Origin: Ciona savignyi
Taxonomy: Eukaryota > Chordata > Ascidiacea > Phlebobranchia > Cionidae
Assembly (NCBI GenBank): GCA_000149265.1
Contig: CH002367.1
Span: 300,248-364,247 of the forward strand
Length of the DNA: 64,000 nt
Direction of reading: 5' to 3'
Positions 35,741-49,189 of the stretch are shown here, one piece after another (the stretch's first letter is position 1; each line of letters starts with the position of its first letter). A program made the position numbers and the translations under genes. The notes beneath the pieces were generated by a model. It was not told the DNA's origin, made no database searches, and saw only the letters and a program-made list of their open reading frames with translations.

Positions 35741-35929
35741 GTTTAAGTTTGCATGGCATATTCTCTTTAGATGTGGGTTTATAAGACGTCTTAACAATTA
35801 CAATGCCGTTCTGTAGTCAAGTGGTAATATTTGCAATAATCAACATTTTAAATTTGTTTAAATCATTGCTCCTTGGTTAAAAACGATAGAAAATAATTCT
35901 TCATTAAACCAATAAACAAACTGCATATT

Positions 35930-36005
35930 TTCGTGTTAACTTCATGATGTGGAGCATATAGATTGACTTTCCCGCCTAATATTTAAAATTTGGCGCGCTT
36001 TCATT
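35930..36005. promoter_or_regulatory. E2F/CRE-like module, unit 2, right
   Basis: TTTCCCGCC at 35968-35976 and TTTGGCGCGC at 35989-35998. Confidence 0.6.
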
Positions 36006-36296
36006 TTTAAATTCACAAATGTAAATCATAAGCGCGCAATCTTAACTGCTCTATACCAAGTACCGTTAGATTCATTCAAAAAGCGCGGGAATTATGTTGA
36101 GATTTTTACGTTTTACAGTGCAGGTTGTTGCTAAATTTGGTAAAATAAATATTTCTTTGGTATTTTAAACACATGATCTGTATAATTGCACAGAACAACT
36201 TAAGAATACCATACAATTTATCCACAACGTCCATCTTAAAGTAACTGCGCTAATTTTGTAATGGTAATTCATGTATTTCTCTTTCATAAAATGGGT

Positions 36297-36312
36297 GGCT
36301 CTAAAAAGAGCC
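36297..36312 (-). terminator. Histone 3' stem-loop of H2B (36336)
   Basis: GGCTCTTTTTAGAGCC on the - strand, followed by GAAAGAGA. Confidence 0.95.
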
Positions 36313-36335
36313 GTTTGTGGTTTGTGCAAAACGAT

Positions 36336-36581
<246 letters not shown>

Positions 36582-36681
36582 NNNNNNNNNNNNNNNNNNN
36601 NNNNNNNNNNNNNNNNNNNNNNNNNNNNNNNNNNNNNNNNNNNNNNNNNNNNNNNNNNNNNNNNNNNNNNNNNNNNNNNNN
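36582..36681. other. Assembly gap hiding about 2.5 kb and probably an H4 gene
   Basis: 100 Ns. The left side corresponds to unit 1 position 25992 and the right side to 28541, so about 2548 bases should lie between, including the H2B 5' end and promoter, the orphan stem-loop, and an H4 gene. Confidence 0.85.
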
Positions 36682-36758
36682 AGATAATATTAGAATATTT
36701 TACCAGCATACGCATACTTCGATTGTGTAAATGTTTTACACATTGATTTTTTAAGGTT

Positions 36759-36774
36759 GGCACTAAAAAGAGCC
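36759..36774 (-). terminator. Orphan, damaged stem-loop
   Basis: GGCTCTTTTTAGTGCC on the - strand; copy of 28618. Confidence 0.65.
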
Positions 36775-36870
36775 GTTTAGCGGTTGAATGAAGTGACAAA
36801 TGGTTTCTCGAACACCACCTAGCCCGTCTCCCCGCAATATAATAAAATATGCTCTTTACAAAATTTGGGT

Positions 36871-36886
36871 GGCTCTGAAAAGAGCC
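36871..36886 (-). terminator. Histone 3' stem-loop of H2B (36914)
   Basis: GGCTCTTTTCAGAGCC on the - strand, with TAAAGAG beyond. Confidence 0.95.
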
Positions 36887-36913
36887 GTTTAGAAGGTGAC
36901 TGAAACTAATGAT

Positions 36914-37276
36914 TTACTTGGAGCTAGTGTACTTGGTGACGGCTTTGGTACCTTCGGAAACTGCATGCTTGGCAAGCTCACCAGGCAGCAAAAGCCGTAC
37001 TGCGGTCTGGATTTCCCGACTGCTGATTGTAGACCTCTTGTTGTAACCGGCAAGTTTCGACGCTTCGGATGCGATGCGCTCGAAAATATCGTTCACGAAT
37101 GAATTCATGATGCTCATTGCTTTGCTGGAGATACCAGTGTCAGGGTGCACTTGCTTCAGCACCTTGTATACATAGATGGAGAAGCTTTCCTTTCGCTTTG
37201 ATCGGCGCTTCTTCTTTCCTTCGGACGGTGCAGCCTTCTTGACTAGTTTCTTGCTTCCTTTGCCTGTGGGTGCCAT
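36914..37276 (-). CDS. H2B: Histone H2B
   Basis: 120 residues; begins unit 3. Nearly base-identical with 28773 including both flanks, which suggests a very recent exchange between units 2 and 3. Confidence 0.98.
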   Translation of the reverse strand: MAPTGKGSKKLVKKAAPSEGKKKRRSKRKESFSIYVYKVLKQVHPDTGISSKAMSIMNSFVNDIFERIASEASKLAGYNKRSTISSREIQTAVRLLLPGELAKHAVSEGTKAVTKYTSSK

Positions 37277-37724
37277 GGTTGTTCTTTGGAACTGATGACT
37301 AACGCACCAATTGTTTCATATTTATAGCCTCGCACATGGTAATTTTCAGCGAGATCGTAACGCGAGAATACAATGAAAAAGGCGTCTGTGAGTTCTGATT
37401 GGCTCCCTCTCTTTTTTATAGTGCTAACTCGACAGAGGTGCGACATATATAAATAAAACACAAAAGTATAAAATTTAGCAATGTTTCCTACTTTCCCACA
37501 GTTAAAGATAGCCAATGGTTGAGCCAACGACCGCTTTCTAGATGTTACTGAAAACACATTAAATGTCCTTTATTTTAAAAAAATGGGATATCCGACCATT
37601 TCATGTGTTGCTACATATATAAATAATAAAAAAAACTTGAAGAAAATTGCATCTTTAACGCAGTACAAATGAAAAAAAATGTATACCGTGATCGGTACAT
37701 TAAAACTAAAACAAGATAAACAAC

Positions 37725-37805
37725 AAATATGACACTAGGGAAAACTGGACGATAAAATGAAGATTATGGCACTAAAGTTAGTTCCGTGGTTGAGATTAGT
37801 GTATA
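37725..37805. repeat. Truncated MITE copy, unit 3
   Basis: Remnant of the 14968/29588 element ('acactagggaaaactgg' to 'gtggttgagattagtgtata'), its right half deleted. Confidence 0.5.
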
Positions 37806-37946
37806 CCACGGACTTTGCATAAAAACTTACCCGGAATTTACATAAATCTTGAACTGAATCTAGAAACTTGTTTAATTGTAAATTTGGACTATTTACTACG
37901 GGAAATGGCAATTCATTCAAATATAAATCTCTTTGAAATATTGGGT

Positions 37947-37962
37947 GGCTCTAAAAAGAGCC
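37947..37962 (-). terminator. Histone 3' stem-loop of H3 (37987)
   Basis: GGCTCTTTTTAGAGCC on the - strand, with CAAAGAGAT beyond. Confidence 0.95.
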
Positions 37963-37986
37963 GTTTGAAGGGGTGAAAGCGTTCGT

Positions 37987-38445
<459 letters not shown>

Positions 38446-38647
38446 TTATAGCCGAAAATCTCCCGCCAATTTTATCTGCAAGATGATTGGCTACTTTGAA
38501 AAATGGCACCCAATTTCTTTTTTCTTAAATTAGTTTAGTTACTCTCGCACATGATCTTTTCCTCCCCAGTTGAGTTCTCGCTATTTTACGATTTTGGAAG
38601 GAGGTGATAACTAAAACTCAATCTATATACAATATTTTTTTAATATA

Positions 38648-39070
38648 CAGTAGGCGCCGCCTATTATGACCACGGGTAACATGATCAATTTGGTATGGTG
38701 CGGAATTTCTCCGTCACTTTACCCCACACTTTTCTTCGAGGCTTAGTGTAACTTGTATAAATATTTATTTGTTCCATTTTTATTTATTTATTATGTGGGT
38801 TTAAGCGGCCACGTCTAAATATACCGAAATTTACAAATTGATTATTTTAACGAATGTCGTTTTGCCGTTTTTAAATTTTAAACTAAGGTCCTGCTTCGTG
38901 TTTTCATTGAGCAAACAAAAAATAAACAAAACTAAATGATGAATTGGACAGTATTTAGACTTAATGTGGCTTACGGCGTCGATTCAAGGCGCAGTTATGA
39001 CGACTTTATGACCATTCGGATATTAAAATGGTCTCCCAAGGTGGTCATATTAAGCGGCATCTACCTTCGT
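38648..39070. mobile_element. MITE with CAGTAGGCGCCGC end, intact site of the Tigger-like insertion
   Basis: Starts CAGTAGGCGCCGC after TA. A mirrored 'ggtcatattaagcggcatctac' at about 39045-39066 suggests the other end. It lacks the 16132 insertion. Superfamily is inferred only from the TA flank. Confidence 0.55.
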
Positions 39071-39440
39071 ACCATTGGGTTAGCGGAAATGATTCATTCT
39101 AACCAAAAAATCATCATAGGCAACAAAAATTGTGTTTTACGCTAAAAATGTGTTTTACGTAATGCCGGTACACATTTACAAAAATTCTAAACATTTAATA
39201 TCTTGTTGGAGAAATGAGCTTAAATGCCGGGTCCAAAAACATGAGAAAATTCCTTACTTAAATAAATGCTTTATGGCGAAATTTAATATTTATATTTGGT
39301 AAGATGTTTTTACTTACACACATTTAATTGCAAAATATTTGTTCTTATACACTGCAATGACGTATACTAGGACATCTGCGTTTATGTTATAGAAAAGACA
39401 TATTGATTGTGTGCATTGAGCCTCCTTTTAAAAATGGGGT

Positions 39441-39456
39441 GGCTCTAAAAAGAGCC
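39441..39456 (-). terminator. Histone 3' stem-loop of H2A (39491)
   Basis: GGCTCTTTTTAGAGCC on the - strand; AAAAGGAGG beyond. Confidence 0.95.
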
Positions 39457-39490
39457 GTTTTAATGGTAGTTGTTGACAAACCGAAGTCGT

Positions 39491-39901
<411 letters not shown>

Positions 39902-40283
39902 TCAAATGCTTTGGTCAAGCGATGTGTGAGTAAAATATCTCGACGATTGTTTATATAGACGCTAAGATTGTCGAATCTGCCAAAAGGAAAACAAAAAGGA
40001 AAAAAAAAAATTGAGTGAACCAATTACGAGCCTCACTCGTTTTGGGAAAAAAAGGACAATTGATTACTTGGTGGGATTTCCAAAGCCAATTAAGCTAAAA
40101 TGCGGTTCAAAATTTTTTTTACACAGATTTATTTGTTTTCGATTTGTCATTTGTCAGTATTGTTGATCGTCTATTTGTCCAATTAAAGCATCGTAATGAA
40201 CAGTACCTAAAGTTTTTGATTGTTAATAGTATTCCAGGATATTATCTGATACCACTTTTTACCTCATTTTTTCATTAGTTAAT

Positions 40284-40434
40284 ATGAACTCGCTTGTGAA
40301 TGATATTTCCAGACCGAAATTCAAGTTTTGCTGTCTTGTATACTTTTCAAGAATTAAGTCTCGGAGGCACCATCTACATCAGTTTCAAGTGAATCGTTAG
40401 TTTCAATCAAGCTTAAACGGCTCTTTTTATCTTT
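40284..40434 (+). pseudogene. Relic H2B gene on the + strand (unit 3)
   Basis: Third copy of the 17975 relic, more diverged (MNSLVNDIS, further small deletions), ending in the half stem-loop GGCTCTTTTTATCTTT at 40419-40434. Confidence 0.8.
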
Positions 40435-40724
40435 TTTATTCAATATTAACATTTAAGGCTTTTAAAAGTACCTCAATATTGGCCATTTAATTCGGACCGA
40501 ACGTGTGGCTCAAAAAAAAATTTGCGATTAACTATAAACAGAAAGGAAAAATATCATATAATGCTTGGTGCCACCCATTTATATATATGTTGATTTTCTG
40601 TTAATCGTAAAAATTTAAAGTGGACCAATGGTATACAATATATTGGGGGATGCATACCAAAATCAATAAATAGAGGGTACTAAAATCTATACCACTTTTC
40701 TATAAAGAAAATATTTTCATCAAA

Positions 40725-40808
40725 TCAGGAAACGAACAGGCACTTGTGACGTGGGGCATTTCAGAACTTTCCCGCCCAATATTCAAAAGATTGCGCGCTT
40801 TGATGCAA
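40725..40808. promoter_or_regulatory. E2F-like module, unit 3, left
   Basis: TTTCCCGCC at 40768-40776 after 'tgtgacgtgggg'. The insertion-free TAAAATAAG site is at 40831-40839 just to its right. Confidence 0.55.
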
Positions 40809-40921
40809 AAATTATGTCAAGCTCCTTACATAAAATAAGAGCACGTTTACCGCCAAACACACTCTTAAAGTATAAATATTATAATACTATTAAAAAGTAT
40901 TTCCCTTTTTTAAAGTTGGGT

Positions 40922-40985
40922 GGCTTTAAAAAGAGCCGTTTAGTTTGCATAGAATTTCCGCACGGGTTCAATTTATTTCTTTCGA
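40922..40985 (-). pseudogene. H1 3'-end relic with stem-loop (unit 3)
   Basis: GGCTTTAAAAAGAGCC (+ strand), then 'gtttagtttgcatagaattt' and 'ttatttctt', as in the other units. Confidence 0.7.
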
Positions 40986-41078
40986 ACTTCTACAAAATTC
41001 GAACCTTACTGGACAAAAATAATTTCAATTTGAGATTATTAACTATTATCAAACGAAATCTCTATTTTTAACTTGGGT

Positions 41079-41094
41079 GGCTCTAAAAAGAGCC
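41079..41094 (-). terminator. Histone 3' stem-loop of H1 (41131)
   Basis: GGCTCTTTTTAGAGCC on the - strand, with AAATAGAG beyond. Confidence 0.95.
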
Positions 41095-41130
41095 GTTTAG
41101 TTTGCATGGAATTTCCACACGAGGTTTAAT

Positions 41131-41691
41131 TTATTTCTTAGTCGACTTTTTGGTCGATGCTTTCTTCGCTGCAGGTTTTTTTGTGACAGGCTTCTTTGGC
41201 TTCAACGTTTTTTTACTGGGTGTCTTCTTAACAGCTGTCTTTTTGGCAGCAGGCTTCTTTACAGTTGTCTTTTTGGCAGCAGGTTTCTTAGGGCTGGCTT
41301 TCTTGGCAACTGCTTTTTTAGCCTTGGCTGGGGTAGCAACTTTCTTTTTGGTGGCCGTGGTTTTCTTGGAAGCGGCGGATTTCTTAGCTGCTGCAGTTTT
41401 TTTGGCCGCACCAGCTACAGGTTTAGGAATCTTGAACGATCCTGAAGCGCCAGCCCCCTTGGTGTGAACAATCTCTCCTTTGACAACAAGTTGCTTCAAA
41501 GCTTTGTTGACGTACGTGTTGGCGGAATCTTCCTTCAACTTGTAGGTGGCAACAGCATACTTTACGATGGCCTGGCGAGAGCTACCGGATCTACTCTTTA
41601 GAGCAGCGATCGCCGTTTTCACCATCTCATTGTAACTGGGGTGCGTCGGTTCAGACTTCTTGGGTGCAGATTTCTTCGCATTTGACGACAT
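41131..41691 (-). CDS. H1: Linker histone H1 (unit 3)
   Basis: 186 residues from MSSNAKKSAPKKSEP. Distinct from both other H1s (VKTAIAALK, YAVATYKL, VNKALKQL, KPVAGAAKK). TTTAAAT box near 41720, CGAGAGA at 41782-41788. Divergent with H2A at 42480. Confidence 0.97.
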   Translation of the reverse strand: MSSNAKKSAPKKSEPTHPSYNEMVKTAIAALKSRSGSSRQAIVKYAVATYKLKEDSANTYVNKALKQLVVKGEIVHTKGAGASGSFKIPKPVAGAAKKTAAAKKSAASKKTTATKKKVATPAKAKKAVAKKASPKKPAAKKTTVKKPAAKKTAVKKTPSKKTLKPKKPVTKKPAAKKASTKKSTKK

Positions 41692-42854
<1,163 letters not shown>

Positions 42855-42889
42855 ACACCTTGGTTTTACAACCACCACCACCACCAAAC

Positions 42890-42905
42890 GGCTCTTTTTA
42901 GAGCC
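42890..42905 (+). terminator. Histone 3' stem-loop of H2A (42480)
   Basis: GGCTCTTTTTAGAGCC after a CCA-triplet run that is longer than in units 1 and 2; AAAAAGAG beyond. Confidence 0.95.
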
Positions 42906-43189
42906 ACCCCATTTTTAAAAAGAGTAACAAGTGAAATGCATAGCTAGGTATGTTCCAATGTCATAAGCGGTGGGTCAATAAAGCGTCCATACATTCACAA
43001 CACCGTCGTTTAAAAATGTTAACGTTTCCGAAGCGATTCAGGCAAATGGAAATTTTCGCAATATCCAGTAATGCTATAAATTACTAAATGTACCGTTTTT
43101 TTATAATGTTAGGCATTTCCAACGCTATTTGAGAAACATTTTTATTTTTGTTAAAATCTACATGGATTAATTCAAAAAGAGGGAAATTT

Positions 43190-43295
43190 TTTTTTTATTA
43201 AACCAACAAACTGCCAATTTGCGTGTAACGTCATGAAGTGGCGCGGTGAGTTTCGCTTTCCCGCCAAATATTTAAATTTGGCGCGCTTTCTCTTA
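43190..43295. promoter_or_regulatory. E2F/CRE-like module, unit 3, middle
   Basis: TTTCCCGCC at 43257-43265 and TTTGGCGCGC at 43277-43286, spacing one base shorter than in unit 2. Confidence 0.6.
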
Positions 43296-43329
43296 AAATG
43301 GTTATGTTTTGAGCGCTCGAAAGTTGGCT

Positions 43330-43345
43330 GGCTCTAAAAAGAGCC
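43330..43345 (-). terminator. Orphan histone-type stem-loop, unit 3
   Basis: GGCTCTTTTTAGAGCC on the - strand without a coding frame; counterpart of 25239 and 35725. Confidence 0.75.
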
Positions 43346-43539
43346 GTTTAAGTTTGCATGGCATATTCTCTTTAGATGTGGGTTTATAAGACGTCTTAAC
43401 AATTACAATGCCGTTCTGTAGTCAAGTGGTAATATTTGCAATAATCAACATTTTAAATTTGTTTAAATCATTGCTCCTTAGTTAAAAACGATAGAAAATA
43501 ATTCTTCATTAAACCAATAAACAAACTGCATATTTTCGT

Positions 43540-43615
43540 GTTAACTTCATGATGTGGAGCATATAGATTGACTTTCCCGCCTAATATTTAAAATTTGGCG
43601 CGCTTTCATTTTAAA
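43540..43615. promoter_or_regulatory. E2F/CRE-like module, unit 3, right
   Basis: TTTCCCGCC at 43573-43581 and TTTGGCGCGC at 43594-43603. Confidence 0.6.
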
Positions 43616-43901
43616 TTCACATATGTAAATCATAAGCGCGCAATTTTAACTGCTCTATACCAAGTACCGTTAGATTCATTCAAAAAGCGCGGAAATTATG
43701 TTGAGATTTTTACGTTTTACAGTGCAGGTTGTTGCTAAATTTGGCAAAATAAATATTTCTTCGGTATTTTAAACACATGATCTGTATAATTGCACAGAAC
43801 AACTTAAGAATACCATACAATTTATCCACATCGTCCATCTTAAAGTAACTGCGCTAATTTTGTAATCGGTAATTCATGTAATTCTCCTTCATAAAATGGG
43901 T

Positions 43902-43917
43902 GGCTCTAAAAAGAGCC
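43902..43917 (-). terminator. Histone 3' stem-loop of H2B (43941)
   Basis: GGCTCTTTTTAGAGCC on the - strand, with GAAGGAGAA beyond. Confidence 0.95.
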
Positions 43918-43940
43918 GTTTGTGGTTTGTGCAAAACGAT

Positions 43941-44303
43941 TTACTTGGAGCTGGTGTACTTGGTGACTGCTTTGGTGCCTTCGGATACGGCGTGCTTGGC
44001 AAGCTCACCAGGCAACAGAAGCCGTACTGCGGTCTGGATTTCCCGACTGCTGATCGTGGACCTCTTGTTGTAACCGGCAAGTTTTGACGCTTCGGATGCA
44101 ATGCGCTCGAAAATATCGTTCACGAACGAGTTCATGATGCTCATCGCTTTGCTGGAGATACCAGTGTCAGGGTGCACCTGCTTCAGTACCTTGTATACAT
44201 AGATGGAGAAGCTTTCCTTTCGCTTTGATCGGCGCTTCTTCTTTCCTTCGGACGGTGCCGCCTTCTTGACTAGTTTCTTGCTTCCTTTGCCTGTTGGTGC
44301 CAT
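43941..44303 (-). CDS. H2B: Histone H2B
   Basis: 120 residues, same protein. The 3' part of the coding sequence has several silent changes relative to 25747 and resembles 28773 at places, suggesting exchange between H2B lineages. TATA box (CTATAAAAG on the - strand) near 44350. Confidence 0.98.
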   Translation of the reverse strand: MAPTGKGSKKLVKKAAPSEGKKKRRSKRKESFSIYVYKVLKQVHPDTGISSKAMSIMNSFVNDIFERIASEASKLAGYNKRSTISSREIQTAVRLLLPGELAKHAVSEGTKAVTKYTSSK

Positions 44304-44956
44304 GGTTGTTCGTTTGAACTGATGATCATCGCATCACCGTTTTCTCTTTTATAGCCACCAATATGCTAATGTACAGCGAACAAAATCGATGGTCGGACAA
44401 GTTCTGCTCGTTTGTCTTTTTTTGAGTTTATTCGCAATCGCGTAGCTTGGGACTATATATTTAAATTTAGAAAACGAGAAGTATACAATTTGCCTTTATT
44501 AATAAATTTTACTTTAAAGAAATGTAACCGTAATTTGTAATTCTAAAACCATTATTAACTAAAATAATTACCGTTAAATTTCTAATTGAACGCCATCTCC
44601 CATTGACATGACAATAATCTAATAGATATGTCAATGATTTTCCTCAGTGATTTTTCTATTATCAGTAAGCGTAACTGAAATAATAGATTCGCCACCACAA
44701 CAAAAGAGTTAAAAAAAGATCTGGTGTTTAAAATAGAGGTTTATTGGTATTTATGAATGTATACCATCAAATAAACATGTAAAAATTCAAACACACTTCG
44801 ACGCATGAATTCTGATCAATCCTGATTTCGAACCAACCAGCTGAACAGATGAACATGAAACCGACCAGCATGCAACACGTCGCAGTGTATTACAGTCTAA
44901 ATTATGAGTACCAGGTCGAAATAGTTTTTAACTTGTGAAAAATAAAATATTGGGGT

Positions 44957-44972
44957 GGCTTTGAAAAGAGCC
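44957..44972 (-). terminator. Orphan stem-loop
   Basis: GGCTCTTTTCAAAGCC on the - strand, one mismatch, counterpart of 26887. No coding frame before it and no AAAGAG after it. Confidence 0.6.
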
Positions 44973-45290
44973 GTTTTGATGAATGTAAAAACCTGAATTA
45001 TAAATGAAACAACCAAATAAAAAATGTAGAGGGTAATTTTAATAAAAACAACTAATAGTAAATTGTAACTAATATACTTAGTATTGTAAAAACTTGATGC
45101 GGAAATATACATGGTATTGTAAAAATAAGTTGCAGAAAAACTAGTATTGTTAAAACTCGTTGCATGAAAAGAAGTATTGGAGAGAGACTGAATGAACCAA
45201 TCAAAACTAGTCTGCGAAAGAGCTGACTAATCATATCGTAATAACCAGACATTCAAATTATCTACTTAAATTTTCTGGCCTTATGACAAA

Positions 45291-45440
45291 AGAGGGAAAC
45301 TAAAAGGCGAAATACTGCACACTAAAACAAAGAATATGGAATTAGAGTATTTTTTTAAGTTCGGGTTGGTGTTAAGATTAGTGTTTGGGGAATGGTTAGA
45401 ATTAGTTTCCTTAGCTTCAGTGTGCAGTTTTCCTCAATTT
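45291..45440. mobile_element. MITE copy with CTGCACACTAAAA ends, unit 3
   Basis: Counterpart of 27160, with the same ends and core. Confidence 0.6.
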
Positions 45441-45554
45441 AGTGTTGTCCTGGCAAAAGTATAGAATGCCGTTTTAACTGTATGATGTTCTTAGCTTTAG
45501 TATAAACGCTTGGACAAGCAATGTAATATTTCGATCTCTTTGTATTCATTGGGT

Positions 45555-45570
45555 GGCCCTAAAAAGGGCC
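45555..45570 (-). terminator. H4 stem-loop with altered stem
   Basis: GGCCCTTTTTAGGGCC on the - strand, identical to that of the H4 at 12590; CAAAGAGAT beyond. Confidence 0.93.
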
Positions 45571-45594
45571 GTTTGTTAAAATGGAGTTGTTCAA

Positions 45595-45948
<354 letters not shown>

Positions 45949-46104
45949 TCATTCAGTCGGTTTTGTATTTATATCCGCCATTCGTACGTCGTCGAATTAA
46001 AAGAAAAAAAAAGTACCTTAGGTTCTCTCGTTTTTTTGTAAAAGGGTAAAAAGTTCTTTTAATACACTCTCGTGCGATGACGTGACATGATGTTTTCCTA
46101 ATTG

Positions 46105-47040
46105 TTCGGACGGGAACTTAAATTTCTCGCTTGGTGAATAGCCACCATGATTAGAATTTTGCTTGGTTTGGTAGGGAAATTAAACGACATTTTTTTAAAA
46201 TTTGTACCGTGAATTTATTTATACATTTTTGCTTTAGTGGCAAATAATAAAATACCGATTTTGGTTTAAAGAATGAAAAAAATGTAACAGCTAACAGGAT
46301 TCATTTTTAATACCGTACTTTATGTATGGAAATATTTTTTGTGGAAAGACCGATTTTTTGCTTTAATTCATTACAAAGAGTGTATTAATAAGGTACATAA
46401 ATCATTATGTACTACAGGACCCGTTAGCTTATCCAAACGTTCCAAATTGAAAAAAACATGAATATTTTATCATATTTTCTGCATACGAAGTACTCTCATG
46501 GAGACGTTTACTGCCCTAAATCCGTGCCTAAAAATGGTGCAATTTTTTTACCACAGGGATTCTGATTTGCTCTTCCTTATTATTTACCCCTGTTGCTTTT
46601 AATTCAACTTCGACACAAACTATAGAAAGCACGAAACTTTATTTTTTAGTAATAATCTTAATTTTATTTGGTGAAAGGACGTTGGTTTTAACACCTTCAT
46701 AAATGCTAATGTTGTTATATCTTGCCTTTTCGCAATTTAAAAAATGAAAGTAGGTTAACTGTTACCAGAAAAAAACAAAAAAGCCCGAATGAAAAAAACG
46801 TAAATGTACAGTTTAGATTTTAGAACATTGATATCATTATATTTAGCTTTGAAATGTCATTTAATATCAACCTAATTGTACTAAATTACATTTATATAAC
46901 AGTAGTATATTTACCAACATACGCGAATGTTTAACCAGGTTTTTCTGCCAAAACAGGGTGACGCCGTTTAGTGGTTTAAAGACGTTTTATATTTTTAGTT
47001 AATTTAACATCACCACCAAATTTCCCTCAAAATACATTGT
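46105..47040. other. Spacer between H4 and H2B, type a
   Basis: Matches 13085-13970 nearly end to end. No gene seen. Confidence 0.6.
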
Positions 47041-47045
47041 TAAAC

Positions 47046-47129
47046 GGTTCCTCTGAATACCCAGTGTGTAGGTAGTGTGCCAGAGTTAGGGTTTCAAGTG
47101 TGCCCACACTGGGTATTTAAAATCACCCT
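47046..47129. mobile_element. hAT-like MITE copy
   Basis: Counterpart of 13971: AATACCCAGTGTG and CACACTGGGTATT arms. GTTAAAC flanks both sides. Confidence 0.75.
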
Positions 47130-47190
47130 AGTTAAACGATTGATCAAAAACTATATAAGTGATACTATAAGCTCTTTTTCAAATTTGGGT

Positions 47191-47206
47191 GGCTCTGAAA
47201 AGAGCC
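47191..47206 (-). terminator. Histone 3' stem-loop of H2B (47233)
   Basis: GGCTCTTTTCAGAGCC on the - strand; AAAAAGAG beyond. Confidence 0.95.
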
Positions 47207-47232
47207 GTTTGGAGTTGAGTAAACCTAACGAT

Positions 47233-47595
47233 TTACTTGGAGCTGGTGTACTTGGTGACGGCTTTGGTGCCTTCGGAAACTGCATGCTTGGCAAGCTCGC
47301 CGGGCAGCAATAGTCGAACTGCGGTCTGAATTTCCCGACTGCTGATCGTAGACCTCTTGTTGTAACCGGCAAGTTTTGACGCTTCGGATGCGATACGCTC
47401 GAAAATGTCGTTCACGAATGAGTTCATGATGCTCATTGCTTTGCTGGAGATACCAGTGTCAGGGTGTACTTGCTTCAGTACTTTGTATACATAGATTGAG
47501 AAGCTTTCCTTTCGCTTTGATCGGCGCTTCTTCTTTCCTTCGGACGGTGCAGCCTTCTTGACAAGTTTCTTACTTCCTTTGCCTGTTGGTGCCAT
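47233..47595 (-). CDS. H2B: Histone H2B
   Basis: 120 residues, same protein. With its downstream spacer it is the sister of 14152 rather than of 28773 and 36914. TATA box (TATAAATA on the - strand) near 47640; CCAAT opposite 'gattggcc' near 47720. Confidence 0.98.
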   Translation of the reverse strand: MAPTGKGSKKLVKKAAPSEGKKKRRSKRKESFSIYVYKVLKQVHPDTGISSKAMSIMNSFVNDIFERIASEASKLAGYNKRSTISSREIQTAVRLLLPGELAKHAVSEGTKAVTKYTSSK

Positions 47596-48025
47596 GGTTG
47601 CCTTTTAGAACTGATGACTAACGCACCAACTGTTTCGTATTTATAGCCTCGAACATGGTAATTTTCAGCGAGATCGTAACGCGAGAAGACAATGAAAAAA
47701 GGCGTCTGCGTGTTCTGATTGGCCCCCTCTCTTTTTTATCCATTACTAACTCGACAGAGGTGCGACATATATAAACAAAATACGAGAGCATAAAATCAAG
47801 CAATGTTTTCTTTAGTAAAAGCAAGCCATTGAGCAAACGGCTGTTTGCTGAATGTTACCGTAAACGTACATTGGATGTCCAAATAATACCTGCATTTTTT
47901 ATTAAAAAAATCTATTATCCAATATGTTGCTACATATAAAAATAATAATAAACAAAACTTGAAGAAAGTCTTTAACGCAGCTCAAATAAAAAAATGTACC
48001 GTTACACTAAAACAAGATAAACAAC

Positions 48026-48190
48026 AAATATAACACTGGAATAACTAAAAGGAGGAAAACTCGACCATAAAATAAAGATTATGACATTAAAGTTAGTTTT
48101 AAACATGGATTTGTAATTAAGTTTAGTTCTGGGGTTGGGATTAGTGTATAGGGCATTTTTTATTGTAGAGTATTCTTCCTTTTAGTGTAG
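48026..48190. mobile_element. MITE copy with AAAAGGAGGAAAACT ends
   Basis: Counterpart of 14968, nearly identical. Confidence 0.65.
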
Positions 48191-48304
48191 CCCTATAACA
48201 CTAATTTTAATGAAACTTACCATGGAATTTACATAAATCTTAAACTGAAAAAAGAACTTTGATTAGTTTAATTGTATAAATTTTCTCTCTTGGAAATATT
48301 GGGT

Positions 48305-48320
48305 GGCTCTAAAAAGAGCC
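48305..48320 (-). terminator. Histone 3' stem-loop of H3 (48345)
   Basis: GGCTCTTTTTAGAGCC on the - strand; CCAAGAGAG beyond. Confidence 0.95.
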
Positions 48321-48344
48321 GTTTGAAGGGGTGAAAGCGTTAGT

Positions 48345-48830
<486 letters not shown>

Positions 48831-49189
48831 TCAATCAGCACCAATCTACACGATGATTGGCTGGTTTGAAAATATCTTTTTTTCTCTATAATTTGTTGAC
48901 CTCTCTCGCGCAAGGTTTCTCGCCTGTACTGTCGAATTAGTAATCTATCTCTTATCTGTGCGAACAATGAGTTTGTGCCTATTGTTAATAGAGCTGTTTG
49001 TGTTCATGAATATCGAATAGAGCTAATAGTAATCGTGAATGACATTTTAAAATACCCTATGTCCACATTCGGATTACCTTTAACTTTTACAGTGTGGTTA
49101 ATGTAATTATTTCTTAATTTGATACATAGTATGGGGCGATAGCGCCATGTTAAACCGACACGTTTCCACAAACCATGACTCTACATTCG

